A DNA stretch of 64,000 nt from an uncultured Bacteroidales bacterium (GTDB taxonomy: Bacteria; Bacteroidota; Bacteroidia; Bacteroidales; UBA932), in contig CAMZCW010000001.1 in assembly GCA_947305045.1 (NCBI GenBank), positions 1 to 64,000 on the forward strand. The letters are read 5' to 3'. Below the pieces are notes generated by a model, which saw nothing but the letters and a program-made list of their open reading frames with translations, had not been told where the DNA came from and made no database searches. Below are positions 29,215 to 39,392 of the stretch, piece by piece (position 1 is the stretch's first letter; each line of letters starts with the position of its first letter). Made by a program: the position numbers and the translations under genes.

Positions 29215-31065
29215 CTAGTCAATCCAGCCTTCATTCTGAGTGAGCGACGTGTTGAGCTGGCGCTCGGTGGCAGGGATGGGCCATCTGGTATAATAATCGG
29301 CACTTCTGGTCCAGGAAACGCTCGATTCTCCCCAGCACTGTTTGAGGCCGGCACCTTCAAATAATTTTGAATCGTACCACGTGTCCCAGCGGAGTTCATC
29401 GAAATAGAGCGTTCCTTCGCAGGCAAGCTCCCATCTCTTTTCCCGGCGTATGCGGTTTCGCAGGTCCTTCTGATTGGACACCGTCGTGTAAGAATTGCTG
29501 TTGAGCAGCGCCACACCGGCACGCTGGCGAACCCTGTTTACATAGGGAATGGCCTCATTTGTCTTGCCCTGCTCATTGAGGGCTTCGGCCAGGGATAGCA
29601 GGACGTCGGCATAACGGATAATGGGAACATCAATGGGAGAGTATTCACGATAGAGGAGCTCGTTGCCTTCGGAAACGAACTTTCGCACCAGATAATAAAA
29701 ATATTTGGCGCTGTCCGAGCGAAGGTCGAACGGATCGGCGATATCGTTCTGGATGAAGGGCCAGCGCAAGGTATAAGTATATTCAATGCCATTGGGCGAA
29801 CCCAGATACTGCGAATAGGGCGTAATGTACGTCTGCATCAGCCGGGGGTCACGGTTCTCATACACAGCCCTGATGCGGGCTTCGTTGCCCTGGTCCAGGT
29901 ACTTGGAGAAATTGGCGCCGTAATCGGACATCTTCTTTTTGAGATCCTGGTAGTTGGCGGTTCCAAAATTGCCGTTGCCGGAGTTCAGGCCGTCCCGCAG
30001 GAAGTAAACCGAGCGGGCGGCGGGAGTCATACTGGAATAACCCGGGATATAGTCGTCCCATTTGAACGGCTTTCCTTCCACCGTTTCGTAGGTATCGATA
30101 AAATCGGCGTCCCCATAGAAATCGTTCCAGCCGCTGCCACAGGTAACGCGGGAGCCATACTTGAAACTCATCTGGTTGCCAAAGCCGTCCTGCTGGTAAC
30201 ACTGGATGGAAAAGACCATCTCCGGGCACTGCTCATTCGTCTCCTTGAACAGGCGCTTATACTCTCCCTGGAAAAGGTCGAAACCCAGTTTGCCCACTTC
30301 CTTGAAGTCGGCTTCGGCGCTGGCGTAGGCCGTCGCATTTCCGGCGGCAGCCACCCACATATAAGCCTTTCCGCGGAGGGCATAAGCAGCGCCCTTGGTG
30401 GCACGGCCATAATTGGGGTCTCCGGCGCTGTATCGGCCGGGGATGTTGGGCTCGTTAATCACATCCGTCAGATCATTGATGACGGCCAGCCACACATCGG
30501 CCTCGCTGCTGCGGGGTTTTGTGAACTCTTTTACGGGAGTGCTTTCCAGATAAAGGGGCACGCCCCGGAAGAAGCAGTTGAGCCTGTAATAGAAGTAGGC
30601 CCTGAGGAACTTGGCTTCGGCCTTGTACTGGGCACAAAGCTCCGGCGTCAGATCCGGGACGCTGTCTATGTTGTCGATGACCTCGTTTGCCCGGGAGACT
30701 CCCTCATAAAGCTGCTGCCACGCAACTTTGAAAATCGGGTCGCTCGATGACGCATTCCCCAGCAGGAGCTTGTGGGTACTGGACCAGTTGCTTCTTGGGC
30801 TCACCGTGGGATCCAGGGCTGCCATCGTGTGCGCATCCAGGCCCAGATAGTTTCCCTGGGAGATCGAGTTCGTGAAGTCTTCTCCGGAGTTTTCCAGCAG
30901 GATGTTGTAAATACCGTTAACGGCATTTGTGGCCAGGTTGGCCGAAGTCCAGATACTCTTGGAACTTACCGCATTGTAAGGGGTGGTTTCCAGCAAGTCT
31001 TTCTTGCAGGCAGTCACTCCCAATACAAGTATTGATATATATGCAATAGAATGAATCGCTTTCAT
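29215..31065 (-). CDS. SusD/RagB family starch-binding-like lipoprotein
   Basis: This encodes 616 residues with lipobox Cys20 (LGVTACKKD). The N-terminal NAVNGIYN region, TPR-like helices (ELCAQYKAEAKFLRAYFYYRL) and the C-terminal RYADVLLSLAEALNEQGK and LRNRIRREKRWELACEG segments are hallmarks of the SusD/RagB family. It forms the lid over the SusC channel and captures oligosaccharides at the surface. The gene starts 25 bases after susC, the usual PUL arrangement. Confidence 0.95.
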   Translation of the reverse strand: MKAIHSIAYISILVLGVTACKKDLLETTPYNAVSSKSIWTSANLATNAVNGIYNILLENSGEDFTNSISQGNYLGLDAHTMAALDPTVSPRSNWSSTHKLLLGNASSSDPIFKVAWQQLYEGVSRANEVIDNIDSVPDLTPELCAQYKAEAKFLRAYFYYRLNCFFRGVPLYLESTPVKEFTKPRSSEADVWLAVINDLTDVINEPNIPGRYSAGDPNYGRATKGAAYALRGKAYMWVAAAGNATAYASAEADFKEVGKLGFDLFQGEYKRLFKETNEQCPEMVFSIQCYQQDGFGNQMSFKYGSRVTCGSGWNDFYGDADFIDTYETVEGKPFKWDDYIPGYSSMTPAARSVYFLRDGLNSGNGNFGTANYQDLKKKMSDYGANFSKYLDQGNEARIRAVYENRDPRLMQTYITPYSQYLGSPNGIEYTYTLRWPFIQNDIADPFDLRSDSAKYFYYLVRKFVSEGNELLYREYSPIDVPIIRYADVLLSLAEALNEQGKTNEAIPYVNRVRQRAGVALLNSNSYTTVSNQKDLRNRIRREKRWELACEGTLYFDELRWDTWYDSKLFEGAGLKQCWGESSVSWTRSADYYTRWPIPATERQLNTSLTQNEGWID

Positions 31066-31090
31066 AATAAAAACCGTTTACGGATGATTG

Positions 31091-34000
31091 TCAGAATGTT
31101 AAGTTTGCTCCGATAGAGATCTGACGCATCGTCGCATATCCCAGACCGGCTCCCATTTCAGGGTCCTGTCCCGGATAAGCGGTAATATTGAACAGGTTTT
31201 CTCCTGACAGGTATACCCTGAGACCTTTCATAAAGACTTTCCCGGCAATATTCTCGGGGAAGGTATAGCCGATTGTCAGGTTCTTCAGTTTCAGGTAATC
31301 TCCCCTGTAAAGGTGCAGCGTGCTTGTCGCGCCCTGCTGGTTGTTGCCTTCGTTGGCCGTCAGGCGGGCGTGTTTGCTGGAGATATTGGTCCTGGGATCT
31401 GAAGGATTGTCAGGATCGTAGAAGTAGTGATTATTCGCGATGGAAGACATAATGTTGTAGCCGATACGGGTTCCGGTGCTGTAGGCTCCGGTGGTATTCC
31501 AATAGAGCCAGAAACCGGCAGCGCCCGCAAAGCTTACGGAAACATCCAGTCCTTTCCAGGATGCATTGGCCTGGAAACCAAAGGTATACCTCGGCGTAGA
31601 CGTTTTACCCGTGAAGAAACTGTCATACGTGTTTCCATAGATGCCGTCACCGTCCAGGTCGGCATAAATGTAGTCGCCGTACCAGATCTTGTCCTTGGCG
31701 ATTCCCTGCTGCGGCCGGAAATTGTAACCGGCATTGATCATCGCCTTGAGCCAGATCATATCCATCTCGGTCCTGATCATACCATCCCGGGGACCGCCCT
31801 GGATAAGGACTTCGCCTTCATCGTTAAAGTAGGATCCGTCGCCGGCATAAGGCGTGAGCATATAATACTCGTTGATGGGATGGCCCTCGAGGATGCGGGT
31901 GGACGAGCCGGTAGATACGTCACCCAGATTGGACACATAGGTACGGATTCCGCTCTCGTCTTCCTGCCAGCCTTGCTGCAACTCACCCTTGTACCGGGTT
32001 ACCCGGTTGTGATTGAAGGAGAAGTTGCCCCGTACGCTGTAATTGAAGTCCTTGATATGGTTGCGCCAGCCCAGCGTGAGTTCGATACCCTTGTTGGTGA
32101 CCTCGGCGATGTTTTCCATCGGCGCGGTGGCCAGACCTGCCGTCAGATAAACGGTCGGTCTGTAAAGGATACCGTCCGTAACCCTGTTGTAAAGGTCAAT
32201 CTCGGCCGTGAGTCTGTTATCCAGTACGCCGATATCCACGCCCACGTCGGCCGAAGTAGTGGTTTCCCAACGGAGGGCATCGTTGGCGTGAACGCTGATG
32301 GCCAGACCATTGGTCAGGGCATTGTTGAAACTGTAGTTGTGGGCCTTATAGGTTGACTGATATTCGTAGTTTCCGATACTGTTGTTACCGAGCCGGCCCC
32401 AGGATGCCCTCAACTTGAGCAGGTCGAAGCCCGCATTCTTCATAAATCCTTCCTGGTCGATGCGCCATCCGGCCGAGAAGGACGGGAAGAAGCCCCAGCG
32501 GACATTCTGAGCGAAGCGGGACGAGCCGTCGCAGCGGAGGTTGGCTTCAAACAGATACCGGTTGGCCAATACATAATTGATTCTTCCGAAGAAAGAGCGG
32601 GACGAATAGTCCGAGGCCGAGCCGCCCACGTGGATGGGTTCGACGGCCGTATCGGCGGTCCAGAGGCTGGGGTCGATCAGCCCTTTCTTCGTTCCGTTGT
32701 GATTGTATTCGAAACTGTAGTATTCCTCGTATCCGACCAGGGCGCTCAGTTCGTGAGAGCCGAATGTGTGGTTCCAATGGAGGGTGGACTGGATGGTATA
32801 ATCCCAGTCGCCGTTAGCCCTGAACCAGGTTTCCATATTCTCAGGAAGGTCCGGGGTGGTCATCTGCACTCCCGTGGCGAAGTTCATCTTGACCGGCTGG
32901 GGTACTACGGACTGGGACTGGTAGTCATACCAGTAACGCCCGTAATTGACCAGCGTCTTGAAGGAGAAGTCCTTTAAGAAATCAATCTTTGCATAACCCG
33001 ACACCTTGATTCTCGAATAGGTTCTCATCGCGTTTTCCTCGTTGACGGTGTACAGAGGATTGGAGGCCGTCGCACTTTCCTCATTTGCGGCGGGGAAACC
33101 ATAGTATCCATTATAATATGGATAAACGCCAGGGGTGGATTGATTGATGTATTTTACCGCAGTGGAATAATCTCCTGCTTGCTTATCCATCACTGAGCCA
33201 TAGGTCTGCATACCAACGGTGAGCCATTGGACAGGCTTTACGTCAATATTGGCCCTGATCTGGTACTTCTTTGCTGCCGTGTTGGAAATAAGGCCGGGGT
33301 TGTCCACATAGTTTGCGGAAATCAGGTAACTTGTTTTCTTGCTCCTTCCGGTAATGGAGATATTATGGTCGTGAGAGGCCACATTGCGGTACATAAAATC
33401 CTGCCAGTCGATATTGGGATATGCCACATAGTTGGGATACCCGGACGCAGCGATGGCGTTGGGATTGGCTTTGGCATTTCTCCAGGTCTCGATGGTGGAG
33501 GGCAGGAAGTTCTCTGCCTGGCCGATGTTGTACAGAGATTCATTGATCATCTCCATATAATCGGCGTAATCGGTCAGATAGGAGAGCCTGTGCATCGGGC
33601 TGTTAAAGGAGACGCTTCCCGAATAGGTTACGTTGACGGAGCCTTCCTTACCCTGCTTGGTGGTAATCAGGACCACGCCGTTGGCGCCCCTGTTCCCGTA
33701 AATAGCACAGGAAGCCGCATCCTTGAGAATGGTGATGGTAGCGATATCGTGCGGGTTCACATAACTCATATGGCTCTCTATGCCGTCTACGATATAGAGG
33801 GGAGATGCCGTATTGAGCGTTCCGGTTCCTCTGATCCGGATGGTGTTGGACTCGTTGCCGGGGTCGGAAGAGGTTGTGCGCACGGAAAGGCCCGCACTGG
33901 TTCCGGCCAGGGCCGAGGCCACCGAGGTTATCGGGCGGGATTCGGCCAACTCCTCGAAATTAACGGTAGTAACGGCGCCGGTCAGGTTCACTTTTTTCTG

Positions 34001-34345
34001 TGTACCATATCCCACCACCACGACCTCTTCGAGAAACTGGGAGGACGTTTTTAACTGAATGTCAAGGGACGCCATTCCTGCCCCCGCCACAAAAGAATAA
34101 TCCTCATACCCCAAGGCACTGACGAGGATTTCTGCCCCAGACGGTGCGCTTAGGGAGAAGACACCATCCAGGTCGGTGATGGCTCCGGTGGTGGTTCCTT
34201 TCACCACCACCGAAGCACCGATGATACTTTCACCTGTATCGGCGTCCTTAATTACACCGCCAAGCGGGACATTTTGCGCCGAAGCGATAAGGGGCGCCGC
34301 GAAGCAGATGATCGCCCCAAGAGCTTTCAGAAGAATTCTTCTCAT
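31091..34345 (-). CDS. SusC/RagA family TonB-dependent outer-membrane transporter
   Basis: This encodes 1084 residues with a signal peptide ending near SAQ24. A carboxypeptidase-regulatory-like domain (about 27-105, GGVIKDADTGESIIGASV) is followed by a TonB box and plug domain (EVVVVGYGTQKKVNLTGAV, PLYIVDGIES) and a large beta-barrel ending in an aromatic-terminated strand (ISIGANLTF). No STN domain is present, so sigma/anti-sigma signalling is not expected. It imports the oligosaccharides bound by SusD, driven by TonB-ExbBD. Confidence 0.95.
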   Translation of the reverse strand: MRRILLKALGAIICFAAPLIASAQNVPLGGVIKDADTGESIIGASVVVKGTTTGAITDLDGVFSLSAPSGAEILVSALGYEDYSFVAGAGMASLDIQLKTSSQFLEEVVVVGYGTQKKVNLTGAVTTVNFEELAESRPITSVASALAGTSAGLSVRTTSSDPGNESNTIRIRGTGTLNTASPLYIVDGIESHMSYVNPHDIATITILKDAASCAIYGNRGANGVVLITTKQGKEGSVNVTYSGSVSFNSPMHRLSYLTDYADYMEMINESLYNIGQAENFLPSTIETWRNAKANPNAIAASGYPNYVAYPNIDWQDFMYRNVASHDHNISITGRSKKTSYLISANYVDNPGLISNTAAKKYQIRANIDVKPVQWLTVGMQTYGSVMDKQAGDYSTAVKYINQSTPGVYPYYNGYYGFPAANEESATASNPLYTVNEENAMRTYSRIKVSGYAKIDFLKDFSFKTLVNYGRYWYDYQSQSVVPQPVKMNFATGVQMTTPDLPENMETWFRANGDWDYTIQSTLHWNHTFGSHELSALVGYEEYYSFEYNHNGTKKGLIDPSLWTADTAVEPIHVGGSASDYSSRSFFGRINYVLANRYLFEANLRCDGSSRFAQNVRWGFFPSFSAGWRIDQEGFMKNAGFDLLKLRASWGRLGNNSIGNYEYQSTYKAHNYSFNNALTNGLAISVHANDALRWETTTSADVGVDIGVLDNRLTAEIDLYNRVTDGILYRPTVYLTAGLATAPMENIAEVTNKGIELTLGWRNHIKDFNYSVRGNFSFNHNRVTRYKGELQQGWQEDESGIRTYVSNLGDVSTGSSTRILEGHPINEYYMLTPYAGDGSYFNDEGEVLIQGGPRDGMIRTEMDMIWLKAMINAGYNFRPQQGIAKDKIWYGDYIYADLDGDGIYGNTYDSFFTGKTSTPRYTFGFQANASWKGLDVSVSFAGAAGFWLYWNTTGAYSTGTRIGYNIMSSIANNHYFYDPDNPSDPRTNISSKHARLTANEGNNQQGATSTLHLYRGDYLKLKNLTIGYTFPENIAGKVFMKGLRVYLSGENLFNITAYPGQDPEMGAGLGYATMRQISIGANLTF

Positions 34346-34366
34346 TTCCTGCCGGTTTTAATTGTC

Positions 34367-37177
34367 TTAATTCTGATAGGCGCCGGGCCACCAGGATTCT
34401 GCACGGGCTACATTCCGCTGGTCCTTACTGATATCCTCGCCGCACCAGGTAACAAATTCAGGGCAAATTGCGTTAAGCCGCTCCATCGCGTCAGCCTGCA
34501 AAACCATAGCAGGTGCAGCGCCACCAATCTGACCGTTCCACTGCCAGCAGCCCGTCTCGCCGCTCCAGGCGAGACTTCCGATGGCCGAGGCCAGGACGCC
34601 GTTCACATTGCCGCCATTGTAGGAGATAGTGCCGATTTTTACCAGTTTATTGTAATGGGTATAGCTGAGGTCGATGATTTCCGTTTCGGCCTCTCCGCCG
34701 ATGGAAGCGACGCCTTCAGACTCGGGGGCGATGATGTTGTTGGTGAAATAATGCTTAGCCGAACCCATAACACCAACCAGAGCAGTATTTTCGGTGAGGG
34801 CGCTGCCCTCCGCACCGCTGCGGGTATCTCCGATGATGGAGCAATTGCTGATGCTGGAGCAGGTCTGGATTACGTCGATGGCAATCCAGGATGCGTTCAG
34901 GCCCTTCTTATAGGATGATTTGCTGCTTGTCGTGTAAGAGCCTCGCACGGAACTGTTGTTCATACAGAACTTGTCCAGGCCGTTGACATTGATCGTGCAG
35001 CCGTACCGGTTGGAAATGTGATTGGCATCGAAGGAGCATTCGTCAATATATAGATTGGAATACTTCTCCCCGGAACCCTCGGCATAGATAGCGCCGCCGG
35101 TGCCGGCATAATTGCCCACAAAGGAGCTCCGGAATGCCTGAACTCCCTTCCAGCCGTGGATGCATACGGCGCCGCCCATATCATCGGCGTGGTTCTCCGT
35201 TATGCCAGTCCTGGCCAGGTCGATGAGGGAGTCATCCTCCACATAGAAGGCGCCGCCGTCCTTGGTGGCATAGTTTCCTTCTACCGTGCAGTCCTTAAAA
35301 TACATATTGGTAGATTTTCCGCTCTTGCCATACACGGCTACAGCGCCACCCCATTGGGCATTGTTTTCCTTGAAGACGGAATTGTGGATATTATTGCCAT
35401 AATTATCCCTCATAGTCTCTACCTCCAGCGCTCCTCCGTATAAACCTGCAGAGTTACCCTGGAAGAGGACAGACTCCTCATTGCCTATCTCCAGTCTTCC
35501 TTTCTCTCCCACACTGATGGCACCGGCATTGTCGGTAGCGATATTGCTCACAAAACTGCCGCCTTCGATGTAAATGTGATGATCGTTCAGTTTGATGGCG
35601 CCGCCATATTTGGCCTTATTGCCGGAGAACGTGCAGTTTTTCATATTGGTGGTACCGGCCGCATAGATGGCGCCGCCGTCACGGGTATTGTCATTCCCGT
35701 TATCGGAGAAGGAGGAACCGGTGATGGACACTTCGACGTTTGGCTGCCTGAGAATGACCAGGGCGCCACCCCTCCAGGCCACGTTGTCCGAGAAGGAGCA
35801 ACCGGAAACGACGAGAGAGCCAGACTGGGTATCGAAGTCAATGGCCCCGCCATAACCGGTGCCGGTCTTTCTTTCCGGACTGTCATTAAACGCCTCGTTA
35901 CCGGTGAAGGTGCAGTCTGCGAATGTTACCGCGCCGCCGGAAATCTCAACGGCGCCGCCGCTCGTGGCTTTGTTGCCGGAGAAAGAGCAGTCTTTGAACG
36001 CCCAGGTGCCGGAGGTAATGAACAGTGCTCCGCCATAGTCTCCCTCTTCTGCGGCGACCGTAACCTGGCCGTTGACGAAACTGATTCCCTCCATTTCGAC
36101 ATCGACCTCTCCGCTGACCTTAAGGATACGATGTTCGCCGTTACCGGTGAAAATGGTTTCACCCTTGATACCCACGAAACTGAAACGGGCGCCCTCGTCG
36201 TAAGAAAGTGCAGAATCTGCTCCCAGGTCATAAGTACCGCTCCCGAGATTGAAGACCGTGCCGTTAAGATCGGCCACTGTCCTATTCTCCAGTTTGAGGA
36301 AACTCCACATCTGGGCGGCGCTCATCGCGCTTTCCCAACTCTTTCCGTCCTTGGAGCCTGCACCGTCAACGGTCACATACAGGGTTTTACCCAGAATGAC
36401 CTCTTTGATTTCATATACATATGCGTTGTTGGCCGCGATAGAGGTAATGTCCCAGTCATATTCGCCGGACTCGGTGTAAGGATCGCTGCCGGTATAGGTC
36501 TTTATCTTTAATCCGCCTGCAAAAGCGCCGGGGAGAACGGAAATATAATAAGTCCCTGCTCCGAAGCTGGTCGTTGAAACCGAAGAAACAGGGGTTTTGG
36601 CGGCACCGGCCACAGGGACTTCCCCGGAACAATCGATGGCCATAACACCCGCAAGGGCGCCTCCGCCCACGCTGCTGACTTCCATTTTGGTCACTTCGGT
36701 ACCGGCCTTTAGCTGGAGTCCCAGGACGGCATTCATATTCTTGAAAGCTATTTTGTTGCCACTTTCGACTTTGCCCACAGATATTGCTTCCGGAGCAGAA
36801 TTGCCGATCTGTGCATCAGAGATACTGACATTGACGGCAGAGCCCTCGGCAGAGTCAAACGCGGTAACCGGATGTACGGCATACAAAGCCGTCTTACCGC
36901 TGGGGATTGTACCCACAAAACTGCCGGTCGAGGTACCTGCGCCGTCGACCAGGGTGGCGAGGATGGAATTGCCGTCATTCAGGACAATCTTGATTTTCTC
37001 ACCGGGAATCCAGAAGAATTCAACATCGCCGACCGATGCAAGGTTTTCGGCAGTGGCGGTGAAAACCACCTTGCCGTCCGTCCCTTCACCGCCTCCCTGA
37101 CCCTGCTCTTCTTTATTGCAGGAAAGAAAGGCCATCGCAAACAGGGAAAGCGTTAACAAAAGAGAATACTTTTTCAT
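34367..37177 (-). CDS. Surface beta-helix lipoprotein, paralogue of 12473
   Basis: This encodes 936 residues with lipobox Cys20 (MAFLSCNKE). The fimbrillin-like N-terminal module (FFWIPGEKIKIVL) is followed by YVTVDGAGSKDGKSWESAM and a long right-handed beta-helix of GGAI....CTFSGNKA units. The tail KDQRNVARAESWWPGAYQN matches the tail of the protein at 12473-15613. Both also share NNSSVRGSY and SISNCSIIGD before the tail. It starts the gene block containing susC (21-base gap) and probably presents a long adhesive solenoid on the cell surface. Confidence 0.82.
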   Translation of the reverse strand: MKKYSLLLTLSLFAMAFLSCNKEEQGQGGGEGTDGKVVFTATAENLASVGDVEFFWIPGEKIKIVLNDGNSILATLVDGAGTSTGSFVGTIPSGKTALYAVHPVTAFDSAEGSAVNVSISDAQIGNSAPEAISVGKVESGNKIAFKNMNAVLGLQLKAGTEVTKMEVSSVGGGALAGVMAIDCSGEVPVAGAAKTPVSSVSTTSFGAGTYYISVLPGAFAGGLKIKTYTGSDPYTESGEYDWDITSIAANNAYVYEIKEVILGKTLYVTVDGAGSKDGKSWESAMSAAQMWSFLKLENRTVADLNGTVFNLGSGTYDLGADSALSYDEGARFSFVGIKGETIFTGNGEHRILKVSGEVDVEMEGISFVNGQVTVAAEEGDYGGALFITSGTWAFKDCSFSGNKATSGGAVEISGGAVTFADCTFTGNEAFNDSPERKTGTGYGGAIDFDTQSGSLVVSGCSFSDNVAWRGGALVILRQPNVEVSITGSSFSDNGNDNTRDGGAIYAAGTTNMKNCTFSGNKAKYGGAIKLNDHHIYIEGGSFVSNIATDNAGAISVGEKGRLEIGNEESVLFQGNSAGLYGGALEVETMRDNYGNNIHNSVFKENNAQWGGAVAVYGKSGKSTNMYFKDCTVEGNYATKDGGAFYVEDDSLIDLARTGITENHADDMGGAVCIHGWKGVQAFRSSFVGNYAGTGGAIYAEGSGEKYSNLYIDECSFDANHISNRYGCTINVNGLDKFCMNNSSVRGSYTTSSKSSYKKGLNASWIAIDVIQTCSSISNCSIIGDTRSGAEGSALTENTALVGVMGSAKHYFTNNIIAPESEGVASIGGEAETEIIDLSYTHYNKLVKIGTISYNGGNVNGVLASAIGSLAWSGETGCWQWNGQIGGAAPAMVLQADAMERLNAICPEFVTWCGEDISKDQRNVARAESWWPGAYQN

Positions 37178-37208
37178 GATGCGGTTGTTTTATGATTATT
37201 GTTATTTC

Positions 37209-38177
37209 TCAAAACTTTACGGTAGCCGCAATGGTCAGATGGTCTGACGGGCACCACTGGGTCTCGTTAATCGTGTAGGGCACAACTACCCGGCGATAAT
37301 CAGAGGCCGTGCAGTTCTTTGTCATAATATGGTCGATCCGTCGTTCCGGATGGCCTCCCGAATAACTCTCCCACGGATAATAATAGGACTTTGAACTGCC
37401 GCTGACGGTACCCCAGCTGGCGTTGATATTGCCATCTCTCCAGTAGTCGAGGAGAGCTCTGTATGTTTCTTCTTCGTGGCCGGGGGCGCAGTTCATATCT
37501 CCGAATAAAATGGCAGGTGCCGTCCCCGCTTTTTCCGCCGCGAAACGGTTAACCACTTTTGCCATATTCAAGGCTCCGCCGTGGTCGGGATGGGGAAGAT
37601 GGGTGGGAAACGCCCAGAATTCTTTTCCGCTGGCAATGTGCGTGAACCGTATCCAGATACAGGTACGTTCCGGATTCCCGCATTTTTGGTATGCGTCCAC
37701 AGGATTGGTATACCAGGTGTCGTCTTCTTTCGAAAGCCACACGTAGCCGCATTCCTCCAGTTTCAGCTTTGCACTGTTGTAGGCAAAGCCGTCTGCGAAA
37801 TAGTACGAGAGAGCTCCCGCAGCGTTCATTCTGTTGGGCCACTGGAGTTTCCATTGCCAGTCTTTGATGGAAGCGCACATCGCCTGCAGGGAATACTTGC
37901 CCCCGCCGATATGGGTTTCATCCACTTCGTTGAAACCGATGATATCTGCCTTGGTCGCGGCAATCGTCCCGGCCAGGGCGCTGCGCACTTTCTGGTTGTC
38001 CATTGACATCTCAGTGCGCCTGGTTGACGGCTTGAGAAGGTTGCAAGTAGCTACGGTAATGGTAACTTCATCCGGATTCTGCGAATTGCCAGGATCATTA
38101 CCATTGACTTTCCCACATGCGCACACGAGCACTTGTGAGATGACTATTAACATAATGAGTTTCTTCATTTCTTTCAT
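37209..38177 (-). CDS. EEP-family phosphoesterase lipoprotein
   Basis: This encodes 322 residues; a start three codons later at 38168 is equally possible. The lipobox is LVCACG. The EEP fold shows IIGFNEVD, LFGDMNCAP, RIDHIM and SDHLTI, so all active-site positions are present. It resembles the EEP half of the 640-residue protein at 27138, which shares DIIGFNE, KYSL or EYSL, and the ADGFAY and TWY segments, suggesting duplication inside this locus. Extracellular phosphodiesterase or phosphatase activity is inferred; nuclease activity is the main alternative. Confidence 0.85.
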   Translation of the reverse strand: MKEMKKLIMLIVISQVLVCACGKVNGNDPGNSQNPDEVTITVATCNLLKPSTRRTEMSMDNQKVRSALAGTIAATKADIIGFNEVDETHIGGGKYSLQAMCASIKDWQWKLQWPNRMNAAGALSYYFADGFAYNSAKLKLEECGYVWLSKEDDTWYTNPVDAYQKCGNPERTCIWIRFTHIASGKEFWAFPTHLPHPDHGGALNMAKVVNRFAAEKAGTAPAILFGDMNCAPGHEEETYRALLDYWRDGNINASWGTVSGSSKSYYYPWESYSGGHPERRIDHIMTKNCTASDYRRVVVPYTINETQWCPSDHLTIAATVKF

Positions 38178-38184
38178 ATGGCAC

Positions 38185-39237
38185 TTACTTCATTTTTGAA
38201 ATCTTGAAATCCGCAATGATTGGATAATGGTCGGATGGGATATAAAACTTGTCCACCCCTGAATGCTCCCGCTTAGTATAGCCATCAGGTTTCTGGTAGA
38301 TATCTATGCAGGCATTAAGCATTAGCTCGGAAACGTACATGTAGTCAATTCTCACATCACCGCAAGTGGGCTGGAAGCTGTCCGGGTAGCGGGTATAGAA
38401 CAGGTCAATAAACGGTGAATGGCTTATCATATAATCCTGAGTCTGGAATGCCAGCGATTCCGGGTTCCACTTATATGCGTAATTATCCCTCCTGCTGTAT
38501 GAGTTATAGTCCCCGGCCATTATCCAAAGTTCTTTATCCGGGTCTTTTGACTTGCGGACAGTGTGATCCATGATACAGTTCAGTTCCTTGATTCGGTGCT
38601 GCTCACCTTCGTATTTTTTGGCACTCTCATTCCGCCTTTCTATTGGTACGGCATAACCATATTTGCCGTGTTTGAGATGAAGTGTCACAATGTTAAGAGG
38701 CGCCTTTACCCCCTTCACGTGAACCTGATACCAGCCGCTGTAGTTTACGATGACGGTGTCAGGTTTATGACCTCTGACAATAGTGACGCTGTCAATGGGA
38801 AAGCGCGAGGTTACAACCTGAGGGTAGTTAGTGAGCCCAAAAGGAGTGGAAGTAGATGGACGGCGTGGCGTGACAACGTGATATCGATGCCCCCATCTGG
38901 AACAAAGTTCATCCCAGTGCGCCGGTAGATAACGTTCCTCATTGGGCATATGGTCCTTTGCCCTGTCATAATAAATCTGGGCGCCTTCATCAAAAATGCA
39001 GATGTCAGGATTCCAAGAGTTTACCCAATCAACAAATGCCTGATAGTGATCCGGCTGGCCAGCCCACATTCCATTCTGGATATTCCAATAGAGGACACGG
39101 AGCGTTCCATGTCGGTGTTTGGGCTTTTGAGGACCGGAGGATGCAGATGGGCCAGAAGCAACAGCACAGCCTAACGCCTGCAGGGTTAGGAAAGCGATTA
39201 TAACAAGGTACTTCAGTATGTTCGTTGCCTGTCGCAT
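38185..39237 (-). CDS. Divergent EEP-family phosphoesterase lipoprotein
   Basis: This encodes 350 residues with lipobox LQALGC (Cys24). The EEP motifs are DICIFDEGAQ (FDE where relatives have FNE), VTLHLKHG, MAGDYNSYS, VRIDYMY and SDHYPI. It is only distantly similar to the two other EEP proteins in the locus. It is the first gene of PUL 1, downstream of a promoter-like TAGCTTTG at 39254-39261. Surface or periplasmic phosphoester cleavage is inferred. Confidence 0.83.
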   Translation of the reverse strand: MRQATNILKYLVIIAFLTLQALGCAVASGPSASSGPQKPKHRHGTLRVLYWNIQNGMWAGQPDHYQAFVDWVNSWNPDICIFDEGAQIYYDRAKDHMPNEERYLPAHWDELCSRWGHRYHVVTPRRPSTSTPFGLTNYPQVVTSRFPIDSVTIVRGHKPDTVIVNYSGWYQVHVKGVKAPLNIVTLHLKHGKYGYAVPIERRNESAKKYEGEQHRIKELNCIMDHTVRKSKDPDKELWIMAGDYNSYSRRDNYAYKWNPESLAFQTQDYMISHSPFIDLFYTRYPDSFQPTCGDVRIDYMYVSELMLNACIDIYQKPDGYTKREHSGVDKFYIPSDHYPIIADFKISKMK

Positions 39238-39253
39238 TTTTATCTCTTTTAGG

Positions 39254-39261
39254 CAAAGCTA
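39254..39261 (-). promoter_or_regulatory. Probable -7 element of the PUL 1 promoter
   Basis: TAGCTTTG on the minus strand matches the Bacteroidales -7 consensus TAnnTTTG exactly. It lies 17 bases before the first PUL 1 start codon, giving a short leader. No clear TTTG -33 element is seen at the usual distance; a GCTGATTATCAGC dyad at 39334-39346 could be a regulator site. Confidence 0.45.
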
Positions 39262-39262
39262 T

Positions 39263-39293
39263 AAAAAAAAAGCCGGAGCGTCTATAGCTCCGG
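39263..39293 (-). terminator. Rho-independent terminator after the regulator operon
   Basis: On the minus strand, CCGGAGC, a 7-base loop and GCTCCGG are followed by C and nine T residues. It ends transcription of the DUF6377 regulator gene just before the PUL 1 promoter motif, so regulators and PUL are separate units. Confidence 0.85.
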
Positions 39294-39392
39294 AAAAACG
39301 GGAATCTTGAAATGAATCGGGATATTATTTAGCGCTGATTATCAGCAAACTAAATACTTTTAAAAATAAAAATCGGGAAACGATTATTTTTC